From Granulicella tundricola MP5ACTX9 (GTDB lineage Bacteria; Acidobacteriota; Terriglobia; Terriglobales; Acidobacteriaceae): DNA of 64,000 bases. How positions within the stretch are numbered: the first letter of the stretch is position 1; each line of letters starts with the position of its first letter. The stretch spans positions 124,001 through 188,000 of the forward strand of contig NC_015058.1 of assembly GCF_000178975.2 (NCBI RefSeq), read 5' to 3'. Under the pieces are notes generated by a model. The model did no database searches and was not told where the DNA came from. It saw only the letters and a list, made by a program, of their open reading frames with translations. The translations under genes and the position numbers were made by a program. Of this stretch, positions 34,839 through 43,091 are shown in pieces.

Positions 34839-34867
34839 TTCCGCAAAGTCGCGTTTTCGGCAACGTC
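34839..34867 (+). repeat. Arm-1 copy of the intergenic inverted element (consensus-like)
   Basis: The copy reads TTCCGCAAAGTCGCGTTTTC followed by GGCAACGTC. It fills the 70-bp gap between two convergent genes and is the cleanest arm-1 copy in the window. Confidence 0.7.
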
Positions 34868-34875
34868 AAAGTCCC

Positions 34876-35394
34876 TTATTGCTCGTAGGCGCGGGCATCC
34901 TGCTCTAGAGGAGCATTGGCATAGCCCACGGTAGCAATCTGTTGCAGGTAAACCGGCAAGAACACTGAGATCGAGCCATGCTGCTCATATTGATGAACGT
35001 GACGACATTCATGGGAGAAGAGCCGCAAGTCCAATGCTCCTTTGACGATGAGAATGCTGTGTCCGAGTGTCAGACCGGCCATATGCGGGCCAATTAATCC
35101 GGTAAAAACCGCAGCCCCCCGCAAACTTGGTTCGTCTGGGAGCGGAAGTTCTTCAACAAGCAGTATGCGAATGAGTTCCGGGTGTTCAACGCCTACCCTC
35201 CTCGCCGTTACGGTTCCCGCTTCGCTTAGAGCTTCGCCTGTTTCGGTAACTCTGCGAGCCTGCGCTTCAGCCCATGCGATAGCCTTTGGCAGAAGTTGTG
35301 GAAGTGCCGCTTGCAGATCGAATTCCATTCTTCCTCTAAGCTCTCGATCAAACCCGCTGAAGAATCTACTATAGTCCGCTCCTTTCTCGGCCAC
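34876..35394 (-). CDS. HExxH-type putative metalloprotease, small
   Basis: This 172-residue protein contains SHECRHVHQYEQHGSISVFL, an HExxH zinc motif (HECRH) followed some 30 residues later by APLEQDARAYE, whose Glu could be the third ligand. The upstream part (ALPQLLPKAIAWAEAQARRV) is helical. There is no signal peptide. The fold resembles small gluzincin-like domains found in effector and immunity settings. Substrate unknown. Bounded on both sides by copies of the repeated element. Confidence 0.65.
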   Translation of the reverse strand: MAEKGADYSRFFSGFDRELRGRMEFDLQAALPQLLPKAIAWAEAQARRVTETGEALSEAGTVTARRVGVEHPELIRILLVEELPLPDEPSLRGAAVFTGLIGPHMAGLTLGHSILIVKGALDLRLFSHECRHVHQYEQHGSISVFLPVYLQQIATVGYANAPLEQDARAYEQ

Positions 35395-35479
35395 GTTCCC
35401 TAAGAGTCGCGTTTTCGGAAATCTCGACGTCTCTGGCCTCCGAGATGATCGAAGTTAGCGATAACGCCGTTTTCGAGGC
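35395..35479 (+). repeat. Complete two-arm inverted element (attC-like)
   Basis: Arm 1 (CTAAGAGTCGCGTTTTCGG, 35399-35417) and arm 2 (GCGATAACGCCGTTTTCGAGG, 35458-35478) are imperfect reverse complements with one bulged base. Between them, ATCTCG and CGAGAT form an inner stem unique to this copy. Conserved ends with a variable inner hairpin give a folded unit of about 85 nt. Confidence 0.65.
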
Positions 35480-35602
35480 ACAACGCTGTTCCGCTCTCAA
35501 TCGTCCGTTTCAGGAGTAACAAGATCGGACTGAGGGTTTGCGCTTGCTACTGTTCGCTTGCGTTCCGAACGCAGCTGATTCGATGATGGCAGGATGGAAC
35601 GC

Positions 35603-35935
35603 ATGTGGTGCTGGCGCTGCAAGAGCGAAATGCCGATGCTTAGTGAGGACGAGTTCTCCTCAGTCCAAGCGCTCTACAGCGGCGGCATAAAGGCGACGAA
35701 AGAGTTTCGCCAGAAGTGGGGTATCGCTCTGGAGGGCGTCCCGATCGATGATCTATTTCGTCCGGTTCGGACGCGCTATGAAGAGCTGACGAGCATGAAG
35801 GATTGCCACCAAAACGCCATCATGCACCACCGTATTTCTTTGTATGGACCGCCTTGCGAGCAATGTGGAAAGCCTCTGAGGACACCAAAAGCAAAGCTCT
35901 GTGGAGCCTGCATGCACCCAAAATCCGAGGGTTGA
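35603..35935 (+). CDS. Zinc-ribbon hypothetical protein
   Basis: I prefer the ATG at 35603 (MWCWRCKSEMPMLSEDEF), which has AGGA at proper spacing; 110 residues. It has an N-terminal CWRC pair and a C-terminal CEQCGKPLRTPKAKLCGACM, together able to bind zinc. The middle includes KEFRQKWGIALEGVPIDDLF and MKDCHQNAIMHHRISLYGPP, which look strongly conserved. I believe this is a widespread uncharacterised protein but cannot name it. Confidence 0.65.
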   Translation: MWCWRCKSEMPMLSEDEFSSVQALYSGGIKATKEFRQKWGIALEGVPIDDLFRPVRTRYEELTSMKDCHQNAIMHHRISLYGPPCEQCGKPLRTPKAKLCGACMHPKSEG

Positions 35936-36045
35936 CTAGACCTGGCGCGAGATGAAACGGTCGTTTCAGAGAGTACAGCTTCAAGAAATCGGCTTTTGAG
36001 TCGCTGAGGCTACACTATGCCCGTATCAATCGCGGAGGCTGGTAG

Positions 36046-36576
36046 ATGTCGGTCCTGATTTTTGGAGTGCTGATTGCTGCCGCTCTGGCTGCAATAACCA
36101 TTCCTTTGAGCGTAAGGTATGGCTCTCCAGCTATGTTGAAGAACCTTTCCTTGGTGAAGACTGGTTTACTTGTACTTGCTGCGGTTTGTAGTGGCCTTCT
36201 ATCGCTGATCTCCCTAGCCGCCGCAGCTTGGGGAATGAACACCAGTTTGCCCTGGGGACTCGGAATTTTCATGTACCTGATCCCTGCGCTTGGCTTTCCA
36301 GCGTTTGTAATTTTGAAATTTGGCTCCGTGCGACTGTTGTCACGGGTGCTTTGGCTTATGACCCTGGCGTCGTCACTCGCGTTTTACTTTGGGGATCAAG
36401 CAGATCGCTTGGCCTCCGGTTTGCGCCCAATCACTAATCCCACTGAACGCCTCGGCATGTTCGCTAACGCATTTACGATTGTGCTCGTTGGGATAGCGGT
36501 TCTTGTCCAAGCCGCCTCTATTTGTGCTTCCAGGGAAAAGCGCGTGCTTGAGGCAAATTTGGTACCTGTTGATTAG
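36046..36576 (+). CDS. Four-helix membrane protein, unknown
   Basis: This 176-residue protein is preceded by GCGGAGGCTGGTAG. It has about five hydrophobic stretches, including LIFGVLIAAALAAITIPLSV, LLVLAAVCSGLLSLISLAAA, WGLGIFMYLIPALGFPAFVI, LLSRVLWLMTLASSLAFYFG and a final FTIVLVGIAVLVQAASI. No motif identifies a function. Degenerate copies of the repeated element lie upstream at about 35950-35990. Confidence 0.6.
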   Translation: MSVLIFGVLIAAALAAITIPLSVRYGSPAMLKNLSLVKTGLLVLAAVCSGLLSLISLAAAAWGMNTSLPWGLGIFMYLIPALGFPAFVILKFGSVRLLSRVLWLMTLASSLAFYFGDQADRLASGLRPITNPTERLGMFANAFTIVLVGIAVLVQAASICASREKRVLEANLVPVD

Positions 36577-36582
36577 CCCTCT

Positions 36583-36636
36583 AATCACCCACGACAACTC
36601 CGGTTGTCAGGGGTGATTGCCGGAAACGCCGTTTTC
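36583..36636 (+). repeat. Long hairpin followed by arm 2 of the intergenic element
   Basis: AATCACCC (36583-36590) pairs with GGGTGATT (36611-36618), and inside it GACAAC (36593-36598) pairs with GTTGTC (36603-36608). Arm 2, AAACGCCGTTTTC, follows at 36624-36636. The hairpin could terminate transcription or be the inner stem of the element, whose arm 1 seems lost. Confidence 0.6.
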
Positions 36637-36685
36637 AGGGCCTGACTATGATTGAATGAGGATCGATGTCGGGCAGGAGAGTTTT

Positions 36686-37066
36686 ATGAAGTGGCTGGTT
36701 CTCACGGCGATCGCGTTAGTGTTCTTAGTGACCGCCATCTCCATTCCGGTAATACGGAATAACAAGCGTTCCGACCTACGGGTGGAGCAACTGAGGTCGA
36801 ATGCGGAGTTGGCGATGGAGAACTCACATCTCGCGCACGCGCTTCTCGGAGAGAATTTGAGAACTGTCGGCTCAGCTTCAATCAACCTGCACGAGCAAGG
36901 TGACTCTGGCACGGCGCAGTTGAACCTGCCTGTGTCGGGGACTCGCAACAAGGGCCTGCTAAATGTTGAAGCCAACGAAAGCGGCGGTGTCTGGAAGATT
37001 GAGAATTTAGATATCAGGGTTGACGGAAATAGTGCGTGGTCCAGCTTGCTGAGACCTGCACCGTAA
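36686..37066 (+). CDS. Coa1-like membrane-anchored protein
   Basis: I start at ATG 36686 (MKWLVLTAIALVFLVTAISI), preceded by CAGGAGAGTTTT; 126 residues. It has one N-terminal membrane helix, then an alpha-beta domain with LNLPVSGTRNKGLLNVEANE, SGGVWKIENLDIRV. The pattern G-x-kG-x-a-x-W-x-I-x-x-L is that of the cytochrome oxidase assembly factor Coa1-like domain, often found in small bacterial membrane proteins of unknown role. Assignment is tentative. Confidence 0.55.
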   Translation: MKWLVLTAIALVFLVTAISIPVIRNNKRSDLRVEQLRSNAELAMENSHLAHALLGENLRTVGSASINLHEQGDSGTAQLNLPVSGTRNKGLLNVEANESGGVWKIENLDIRVDGNSAWSSLLRPAP

Positions 37067-37098
37067 GAAGCAGATCAGAGGTTTGCTGAACTTGAATA

Positions 37099-37127
37099 TC
37101 CTACAAAGTCGGTGTTTTCGGCAACGT
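37099..37127 (+). repeat. Arm-1 copy of the intergenic inverted element
   Basis: CTACAAAGTCGGTGTTTTCG followed by GCAACGTCG, close to the consensus. Arm 2 is not visible downstream before the next gene. Confidence 0.6.
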
Positions 37128-37161
37128 CGCCAAATGCGGTGCGCGAGCTAAACTGCGAAGA

Positions 37162-37671
37162 ATGCAAATCTTTGGAAGACAGGTTTCGAATTGGTGGTGG
37201 TTCCTGGTCGTACCCCTGTTGCTCGTCTGTATTCCCTTCTTCCTTTTTTTGCTCATCATCGCCGGCCACATTGGTGGCGCAGTCTTTGGCCCCCCGGCGC
37301 TCTGGGCTATACCTCTTCATACTCCATCACGAGTCGATCTTGTGGGTAGCTACTTCGAAACTAATCAGGGAGCCGCTATTCAGGCAGATACGCTAAACGC
37401 TAGTCTCGACCTCAATCTCGATGGCACGATGACTGTGAGAGCCTTGCCGGAGGACTCTGTCACGTCTACGTGCGTAATGTCCGGCACTGGTAGATGGAAG
37501 GTTCTTGATGGAAACATCGACTTGGACTACAACTCAGACGGAGCGTCAGGCAGTTGCGCTTCGGGAGGCTACTCACTTCTAGAGGTAGCAGGCCACTCAA
37601 AGCCGTACAAGCTGTATTGGGTACTTGGCGATCCTGACTCCGGCACTGGCATTTGGTTCAAGCGGCGTTAG
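37162..37671 (+). CDS. Membrane-anchored hypothetical protein
   Basis: This 169-residue protein has an N-terminal hydrophobic helix (WWWFLVVPLLLVCIPFFLFL) and a soluble domain after it with four cysteines (TCVMSGTGRW, GSCASGG). The domain holds SRVDLVGSYFETNQGAAIQA, DLNLDGTMTVRAL and GTGRWKVLDGNIDLDYNSDG, a beta-rich pattern like small lipocalin-type domains. Function unknown. Flanked by copies of the repeated element. Confidence 0.6.
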   Translation: MQIFGRQVSNWWWFLVVPLLLVCIPFFLFLLIIAGHIGGAVFGPPALWAIPLHTPSRVDLVGSYFETNQGAAIQADTLNASLDLNLDGTMTVRALPEDSVTSTCVMSGTGRWKVLDGNIDLDYNSDGASGSCASGGYSLLEVAGHSKPYKLYWVLGDPDSGTGIWFKRR

Positions 37672-37677
37672 ATTGCC

Positions 37678-37760
37678 GATTCCGCGAAGTCGCATTTCCA
37701 GCAACGTCAGGGCTGGAGGCCTCAAATGGTGAGGTTTCCGGTTACGCCGTTTTTCGCGAA
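37678..37760 (+). repeat. Complete two-arm inverted element (attC-like)
   Basis: Arm 1 is TTCCGCGAAGTCGCATTTCC and arm 2 is GGTTACGCCGTTTTTCGCG. The outermost CGCGAA/TTCGCG pair perfectly. An inner stem CCTCA/TGAGG (about 37719-37734) is specific to this copy. Total about 80 nt. Confidence 0.65.
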
Positions 37761-37939
37761 CCCAGGCCTCAGCAGTGCATAGCCCGTTTGAATCACCAGA
37801 TCGCCGTGACTCCGTTGCTTTTCACCGCGTCGCAGATATAAGCGGCATTATGCTCAACGTCGTCTCCTTCCGATCTGAGGTGAAACTTAAGTGGTACTGT
37901 CCTCAGCTCTTATGCCAACCATACTGTTTACTGACATTC

Positions 37940-40408
37940 ATGCGAGCCACTCACCTTGCCCGGTACCTCGTCCTTTGCGCTCTCGGCCTGCCGGGTGCGG
38001 GATCACGTTTCCAAGTGCTGGCACAGACAGCACGAGTAGAAGGGTCTGCTCGCGGGACAAGGGCCTCACCGCCTGACCTTTTCCCGGCTGAACGCCGCTT
38101 CAGCATCCAGCAACCCACAAAGCCGCTTCACCTTGGTGAGCCGAACGACCTCTCCGTCACCCTCAAAGGAGAGGAGGTTACCACCATCTTCGTCATGCAG
38201 GAGCTGATCGAGTCGAATAAGCGATCTCCTTGGCTTGACGGCGGAGACAGTGAACCACAATTGCAGCGAAAGCCGGACGGCCAGACCTATATAACCATTG
38301 TTCCGCAGCGCCCGGGCAAGCTCGAGGTCGTCGTCAACGTCCTCTTCTCCGATGGCGGCATGGATGAGCAATCCACCATGGTCGACGTCGTGGCAGCCCA
38401 GCCGCCCACCGCTATTTTCTCCTCCTCTGCATTTGGGGACGTTCTGACGATGGCTCTCTCTGAGCAAGGGCGCAGAAAGTTTCTGCAGATGAAGGCAAGC
38501 TACCCCGGACTCAAAAGGCCGATTCCAGTGGTGCTGGACGACGCTAAGTTCCACATCACGATGGATCCCGTCAATCCACCAATTCACTTTGACCCGCAGA
38601 CTGCCGAAGTAAAGGCGCTCCAAAGTGGCGAAGCACTGATTGAAACGCTATACGGCGGCCTGTTGAAGACGATCTGCGTACAGGTGCGGGAGAACTCGGT
38701 GATCTACGATCACTCCAAATGCGGCAGTCTACGAGCAGGCGGTGAACAAAGCGCACAGGCCGCCCAACCTAGCGAATTGAAGCTTCCCTACGGACCCATG
38801 GACTCTAGAACCGGCAGTTTCCTGGCCGATGAACGCGTCGAGCTTCCCGCGCTCACGTACCCGCTACGCATCGCAGAGAACAATCCAGTCGTCTTGAAGC
38901 TGAACGGACCTGCGATAGCCCGCATTGAATGCCACCCGGACAGCGGAAACGTTCCGTGCGTGCCGTGGACCGGAGACTGGTCGCGGCAGGGTCTACCCTT
39001 CAAACGAAACGCGGATGGCACTACCACCATCGACCTGTTTCCCATGGAGTTTGGCAAACACACCTATACCTTCTTCATCCTGTTCGTCGACGGCGGCGTC
39101 GCGCTCAAGGAAATCACCTCGGAGGTAGTAGGCGGCGCAGCGCGACCGACATCTATCGGCTCGTCGTGCACTAAACAACCCTTGGAGGATGATTTGCCCA
39201 TCAGGCTGGAGCCAGGGCAAGATGCCTACTTCTCAAAAAAAATCATCGTGCCCCGCGCCTGTTACGACGGAGTCAGGTTCCCTGTCCAGCTCCCGCCAAC
39301 CGCTGTGACCTATCGGGTTAGAAATGAAGGCAAGAAGCCTGTCATTGACATCGATGACTCCAAAGGAAGTGTGTCCGGTCTGCGCGTTGGCCAAGCCCTC
39401 CTCCAGCAAAGCTTTGGCGGCTTCATCAGGGCCACCTGCGTTGTCGTAGCAGAGAGGGACGATCCGGACGCTTCAAACTGTCGCAGGCTCCGCGCTAAAT
39501 TCGGAGTGCCGCTACCCCCTCTCAGGGCTAGGGTAAAGCCGCCGGAGACAGCGGATCAGATTGCAGTTGACGAACCCGGCATACCGGGCGGAATAGGAGG
39601 CATCATCAGCCTGTCCTCGCCGAGCACAATCAGTATTCAACTTCCGCCTCTCCCGGTCTTAAGTGCCCTCGCGGGCGCAAGGCTCTCCCCCTCGGTACGG
39701 GACCGATTCAATGCGGACACCCGGCTTAAAATAAATGCCGACGGCCTGGTAGCGGAATTACTTGAGCCCACAAAACTGCCTGTTCAGATCTCTGGCCCCG
39801 ACGTGCTGACCGTCTCTATAGGCCAGCAACTGATCGAGTACTCGGGGCATCCGAGCTCGAAACCATACCTGGAGCCGGCGGCCTCAGAAGAGCGGAACGC
39901 CGACCGAATTGGACGGGAAGCAGATGGCAGCACTTATCTCCATCTGGTTGCATTGCGAACAGGCACAGTAGAGTTCCACATTTCCGTACTCTTCGTCGAT
40001 GGTGGTGTAGCGACACGTACCGTGCGCATCCCGGTGAAGCTCCCGGTAAGCAAGCGGCTGCTCTTATTAAATGTTCGTAACCCGCAGATGCGCGATGGGT
40101 ACAGTGAGGCTAGCGTCCTCCACCTCACCACAGGTCCTCCAAGGAGTCAGCGTAACCTCTACCCCGCTTTAGTGGTTGACAGGAACCGAAGAGCAGTTGC
40201 TCTAAGCCCTGGCGAAGTCCAGTTCATCCTTGAGCAATCCGATCCGATCATCCAGCTCGATCCCAAGACTGGCATTGTCACAGCTTTAAATCCAGGCCGT
40301 GCCGTTGTAAGAACGCGCTATGCCAGCACGGAGACATCAACCTGTATTGTTGTGCAAAGTGATGTGACCCATAGCCTGCCTGCCTCATGCGCCGAACCTC
40401 GGGACTAA
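37940..40408 (+). CDS. Large secreted protein of three tandem two-domain repeats
   Basis: The likely start is the ATG at 37940 (MRATHLARYLVLCALGLPGA), a signal peptide; 822 residues. The mature protein is three tandem units. Each has an A domain ending in a shared core (VNVLFSDGGMDEQ, FFILFVDGGVALK, ISVLFVDGGVATR) and a B domain resembling a bacterial Ig-like BIG2 fold (IHFDPQTAEVKALQSGEALI; VIDIDDSKGSVSGLRVGQAL; IQLDPKTGIVTALNPGRAVV), each with a conserved Cys near the end. It is probably a surface or periplasmic beta-sandwich protein. I know no named family with this arrangement. Elements flank it on both sides. Confidence 0.6.
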   Translation: MRATHLARYLVLCALGLPGAGSRFQVLAQTARVEGSARGTRASPPDLFPAERRFSIQQPTKPLHLGEPNDLSVTLKGEEVTTIFVMQELIESNKRSPWLDGGDSEPQLQRKPDGQTYITIVPQRPGKLEVVVNVLFSDGGMDEQSTMVDVVAAQPPTAIFSSSAFGDVLTMALSEQGRRKFLQMKASYPGLKRPIPVVLDDAKFHITMDPVNPPIHFDPQTAEVKALQSGEALIETLYGGLLKTICVQVRENSVIYDHSKCGSLRAGGEQSAQAAQPSELKLPYGPMDSRTGSFLADERVELPALTYPLRIAENNPVVLKLNGPAIARIECHPDSGNVPCVPWTGDWSRQGLPFKRNADGTTTIDLFPMEFGKHTYTFFILFVDGGVALKEITSEVVGGAARPTSIGSSCTKQPLEDDLPIRLEPGQDAYFSKKIIVPRACYDGVRFPVQLPPTAVTYRVRNEGKKPVIDIDDSKGSVSGLRVGQALLQQSFGGFIRATCVVVAERDDPDASNCRRLRAKFGVPLPPLRARVKPPETADQIAVDEPGIPGGIGGIISLSSPSTISIQLPPLPVLSALAGARLSPSVRDRFNADTRLKINADGLVAELLEPTKLPVQISGPDVLTVSIGQQLIEYSGHPSSKPYLEPAASEERNADRIGREADGSTYLHLVALRTGTVEFHISVLFVDGGVATRTVRIPVKLPVSKRLLLLNVRNPQMRDGYSEASVLHLTTGPPRSQRNLYPALVVDRNRRAVALSPGEVQFILEQSDPIIQLDPKTGIVTALNPGRAVVRTRYASTETSTCIVVQSDVTHSLPASCAEPRD

Positions 40409-40422
40409 TTGCTTCAAACAAA

Positions 40423-40478
40423 GTGGCATTCGCGCAAAAGATCGACCCGCGACTTCCTATAACACCGTTTTTCGTGCG
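40423..40478 (+). repeat. Degenerate two-arm inverted element
   Basis: Arm 1 (ACAAAGTGGCATTCGCGCAA) is weak, while arm 2 (CCTATAACACCGTTTTTCGTG) is good. Spacing is shorter than in the other copies. Confidence 0.45.
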
Positions 40479-40526
40479 TCCCGGTTCGGTCGTCTCCTCA
40501 ATGTGATCCTGTTGCTACGATGGGGG

Positions 40527-40667
40527 ATGCTCGGAGCTGATCGAGAGACGGATGAGGACAGACGCTACACGCGAAGGATGATCTTTTCATTCGTCTTAGC
40601 CCTCAGTGCAATCGCGCTCGCTACTGCAATCTTCTTTCTGGTCGCTTACATGACTGTACCGCTGTAA
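40527..40667 (+). CDS. 46-residue membrane protein
   Basis: A small frame MLGADRETDEDRRYTRRMIF, then SFVLALSAIALATAIFFLVA and YMTVPL. It has a charged cytoplasmic N-terminus and one clear membrane helix. It is sandwiched exactly between two copies of the repeated element, so it looks like a one-gene cassette. There is no strong ribosome site. Confidence 0.4.
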   Translation: MLGADRETDEDRRYTRRMIFSFVLALSAIALATAIFFLVAYMTVPL

Positions 40668-40686
40668 AGGAACTTCCTTTGGCTGA

Positions 40687-40715
40687 TTCCATGAAAGTCG
40701 CGTTTTCGGCAACGC
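40687..40715 (+). repeat. Arm-1 copy of the intergenic inverted element
   Basis: ATTCCATGAAAGTCGCGTTT followed by TCGGCAACG matches the consensus closely. It lies between the 46-residue gene and the esterase. Confidence 0.6.
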
Positions 40716-40762
40716 CGCTGGTGCACGCCTCGCTGACTCTCTGACCTGTTACGATTCCCCTC

Positions 40763-41905
40763 ATGTTTGCCCCCCGAAAAATGAGGCTGTTCGCCTCCTG
40801 CCTATCCTTGCTGGCCAGCGTCTCCTTGCCTGGCGCGGTGCGAGCCCAGGCGCCCCGCCCAACACCTCCAACTCGCAACCCACTCAACTCCACGTATGTC
40901 CCCGGCAAAGAACTCCCAGACGCAACAACCCCGTCACCGACGCTGGACGGCAACTATATCCTCGGTCCCACCCATCCTTCAGCACCAGAGATGACACCCG
41001 CCGCACTCGTCCCTCGCGGCAGCATCTCCACCTTCACCCTCACCTCCTCAGAAAGCGCGCTGTATCCAGGAATAGCCCGGGATGCTGGAACCTTCGGCAC
41101 AGCGGATCCCTCAGACCCGGCCAGGCTCATCATTACCACAAGTCATCCAGCTCCCTATACCCGGCGCGTCACCGTCTATCTTCCCGCGCAGCGAGTCTCA
41201 GGTGCGGTTCTTCCCTTCATCGTCGGCGCCGACGGTCCAGATCCCGCACTCTTCACCGCGCTTGACTCGCTTATCGCTGACCGCCGCATCCCCATCATGG
41301 CGGCCATCTCCATCAGCAACGGCTCAGGCGACGCCCAAGGCAGTGAACGAGGTCTGGAGTACGACACCATGTCCGGTCGATACGCAGAGTTTGTCGAGAC
41401 CGAGATCCTTCCGCGCGTCGAGCGGGAGTACAACGTGAAGCTCTCACGGGATCCCGAAGCCAGAGCAACCATGGGAGGGAGTTCCGGTGGCTCCTGTGCT
41501 CTGATCATGGCCTGGTACCATCCCGAACTTTACCACCGGGTCCTCACGTACTCGGGCACCTTCGTCAACCAACAGTGGCCCTTCAACGCGCAGTCGCCAC
41601 ACGGTGCCTGGGAGTTCCACGAGCACCTTATCCCTGCGGGTTCCATCAAGCCTCTTCGGATTTGGATGGAGGTTGGCGACCGTGATCTCCTGAACCCGAA
41701 TGTGCTCCACGACAACATGCATGATTGGGCGGTGGCGAACGAGAACATGGCCCGTGTGCTCGCGGCGAAACACTATCACTACCAATTCGTCTTCGCTCGC
41801 AACGCTGGTCACACGGATAGAGCGGTCAAGCAGCAGACTCTGCCCGAAGCTCTCGAGTACATATGGAGAACCTATCGCACACCCGTTCTCGGCACGTTGA
41901 AGTAG
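40763..41905 (+). CDS. Secreted alpha/beta-hydrolase esterase (enterochelin-esterase-like)
   Basis: This 380-residue protein has a signal peptide (ASCLSLLASVSLPGAVRAQA). It then has the putative esterase fold with the nucleophile elbow GGSSGGSCALIMA, a probable Asp in WMEVGDRDLLNPN and a His in RNAGHTDRAVK. VTVYLPAQ before the core is also typical of Fes/IroE-like and esterase D-type enzymes. The natural ester is unknown. It could act on siderophores, glycans or feruloyl esters. It is larger and more conserved than the cassette genes around it. Confidence 0.85.
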   Translation: MFAPRKMRLFASCLSLLASVSLPGAVRAQAPRPTPPTRNPLNSTYVPGKELPDATTPSPTLDGNYILGPTHPSAPEMTPAALVPRGSISTFTLTSSESALYPGIARDAGTFGTADPSDPARLIITTSHPAPYTRRVTVYLPAQRVSGAVLPFIVGADGPDPALFTALDSLIADRRIPIMAAISISNGSGDAQGSERGLEYDTMSGRYAEFVETEILPRVEREYNVKLSRDPEARATMGGSSGGSCALIMAWYHPELYHRVLTYSGTFVNQQWPFNAQSPHGAWEFHEHLIPAGSIKPLRIWMEVGDRDLLNPNVLHDNMHDWAVANENMARVLAAKHYHYQFVFARNAGHTDRAVKQQTLPEALEYIWRTYRTPVLGTLK

Positions 41906-41907
41906 AC

Positions 41908-42086
41908 TCGTCTCCACGCCGTTTTCTGGGACGGTGCGGCTAGAACCAGCAATCAGGATGTATTGAGAGTGGCTCCCTGGGGCCGCCCATAAACCTTATC
42001 GATCCCGCAAAGTCGCGTTTCAGCAAAAGCAACACTTCCAACCGTCGGACGGGACGGAGTTGGTCAAAACACCGTTTTGCGCGAAC
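41908..42086 (+). repeat. Arm 2 plus a complete two-arm inverted element
   Basis: A lone arm 2 (CCACGCCGTTTTCTGGG, at about 41914) is followed by a full element: arm 1 CCCGCAAAGTCGCGTTTCAG (42004-42023) and arm 2 GTCAAAACACCGTTTTGCGC (42063-42082). Outer CGCAAA/TTTGCG pairs, with inner CCAAC/GTTGG and CGTC/GACG stems. Confidence 0.62.
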
Positions 42087-42115
42087 TGCTCCAGACGAAT
42101 TTAGACTTAGTCGAG

Positions 42116-42664
42116 ATGATTCCCCTTGGCTATATGGCGAAGTGCATAGCGTTGGAGCGCCCCGAGTGGATGCACACTCCGAACGTGGTCGACGTTTACT
42201 CAGTGAGCGATTGTGTAAATGACAGTCTTCTCGAATCCACCTACATTCCTGATCGGCCGCACAATCGCTATGGGCTGTTCGACTCCCCGCTCGCAGTGCA
42301 AACTGCTGCGAAATCGAACAACGTCGACATGGAAGGTGCAAAGCTCTTCTTCTACGAAGCGCACGAGTCGGAGCTTGATGGAGATGATTGGCTTCCAGTA
42401 TCGCCAGACGATTCGGGTGAAACAGATGTGTTGTTACCCGCCACGAAGCAGTTAGAGGGCTTCGACGTGGTTACGTCTTGCGATGGCCCAAATTCTCACT
42501 CGCCGCTCTCGTGCAACAGCGTGGCGGCGGATGTGAAGACTAACCAGCATTGCCTCTTTGAGACCCTAAATGAAGCCTTGTCGGCTCTGGCAAGTGGCGC
42601 GTTCAATGAAGGTGAGCCAGGACCATATCGTGTTTATGCGGTCTATTCTGTGCCTTGGCTTTGA
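42116..42664 (+). CDS. Hypothetical cytoplasmic protein
   Basis: I prefer the ATG at 42116 (MIPLGYMAKCIALERPEWMH), because the upstream part of the open frame overlaps arm 2 of the element; 182 residues. The sequence is acidic, with several cysteines (VSDCVNDSLL, VTSCDGPNSHSPLSC) and a C-terminal EGEPGPYRVYAVYSVPWL. No motif is recognised. The size, acidity and flanking elements fit an immunity-type or cassette-borne protein. Confidence 0.55.
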   Translation: MIPLGYMAKCIALERPEWMHTPNVVDVYSVSDCVNDSLLESTYIPDRPHNRYGLFDSPLAVQTAAKSNNVDMEGAKLFFYEAHESELDGDDWLPVSPDDSGETDVLLPATKQLEGFDVVTSCDGPNSHSPLSCNSVAADVKTNQHCLFETLNEALSALASGAFNEGEPGPYRVYAVYSVPWL

Positions 42665-42677
42665 ACCAAAGGCGATG

Positions 42678-42707
42678 CTTCCGCAAAGTCGGATTATCGG
42701 CAACGTC
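42678..42707 (+). repeat. Arm-1 copy of the intergenic inverted element
   Basis: CTTCCGCAAAGTCGGATTAT followed by CGGCAACGTC, close to the consensus. It is the last copy before the TonB receptor. Confidence 0.6.
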
Positions 42708-42742
42708 ACCTTTTCCGTATCCGGCTGGGGTCCGGCTCTTGA

Positions 42743-43051
42743 CTAGAGCGCGTAGCCGCCATCGTGGAGGCTCATACTCGTTTCAAAGCACTCCCGCCCG
42801 CGCTCGATTAAAGCCGCAAATGGCAAGATACGGAACCACCAACCCTTGCGTGGCCCAATACCGATAAACGTAGGATTATTCATTTTTCCGTAGGTGTCAG
42901 CTTTTGCTTCAATGGCTTTTCCCCGGGGACCTTTCGATGCAACAAGTTCACTCAAACAACGGAATGGCTTATCGATTGCTCTAAGACGAATGGCGTGTGC
43001 GGTTGGACACGACTCGAAACCCTGCTTCTTACAGGCGAACGACAGGTTCAC
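42743..43051 (-). CDS. Possible minus-strand hypothetical gene
   Basis: A 102-residue GTG-start frame includes KAIEAKADTYGKMNNPTFIG, then IGPRKGWWFRILPFAALIER. The composition is protein-like, but there is no ribosome site and no family. It fills most of the 427-bp gap upstream of the TonB receptor. It could also be a decayed gene or chance. Confidence 0.3.
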   Translation of the reverse strand: MNLSFACKKQGFESCPTAHAIRLRAIDKPFRCLSELVASKGPRGKAIEAKADTYGKMNNPTFIGIGPRKGWWFRILPFAALIERGRECFETSMSLHDGGYAL

Positions 43052-43091
43052 GTCTGAGAACCAACATATGTACCCGGAGATCTACGAATAA

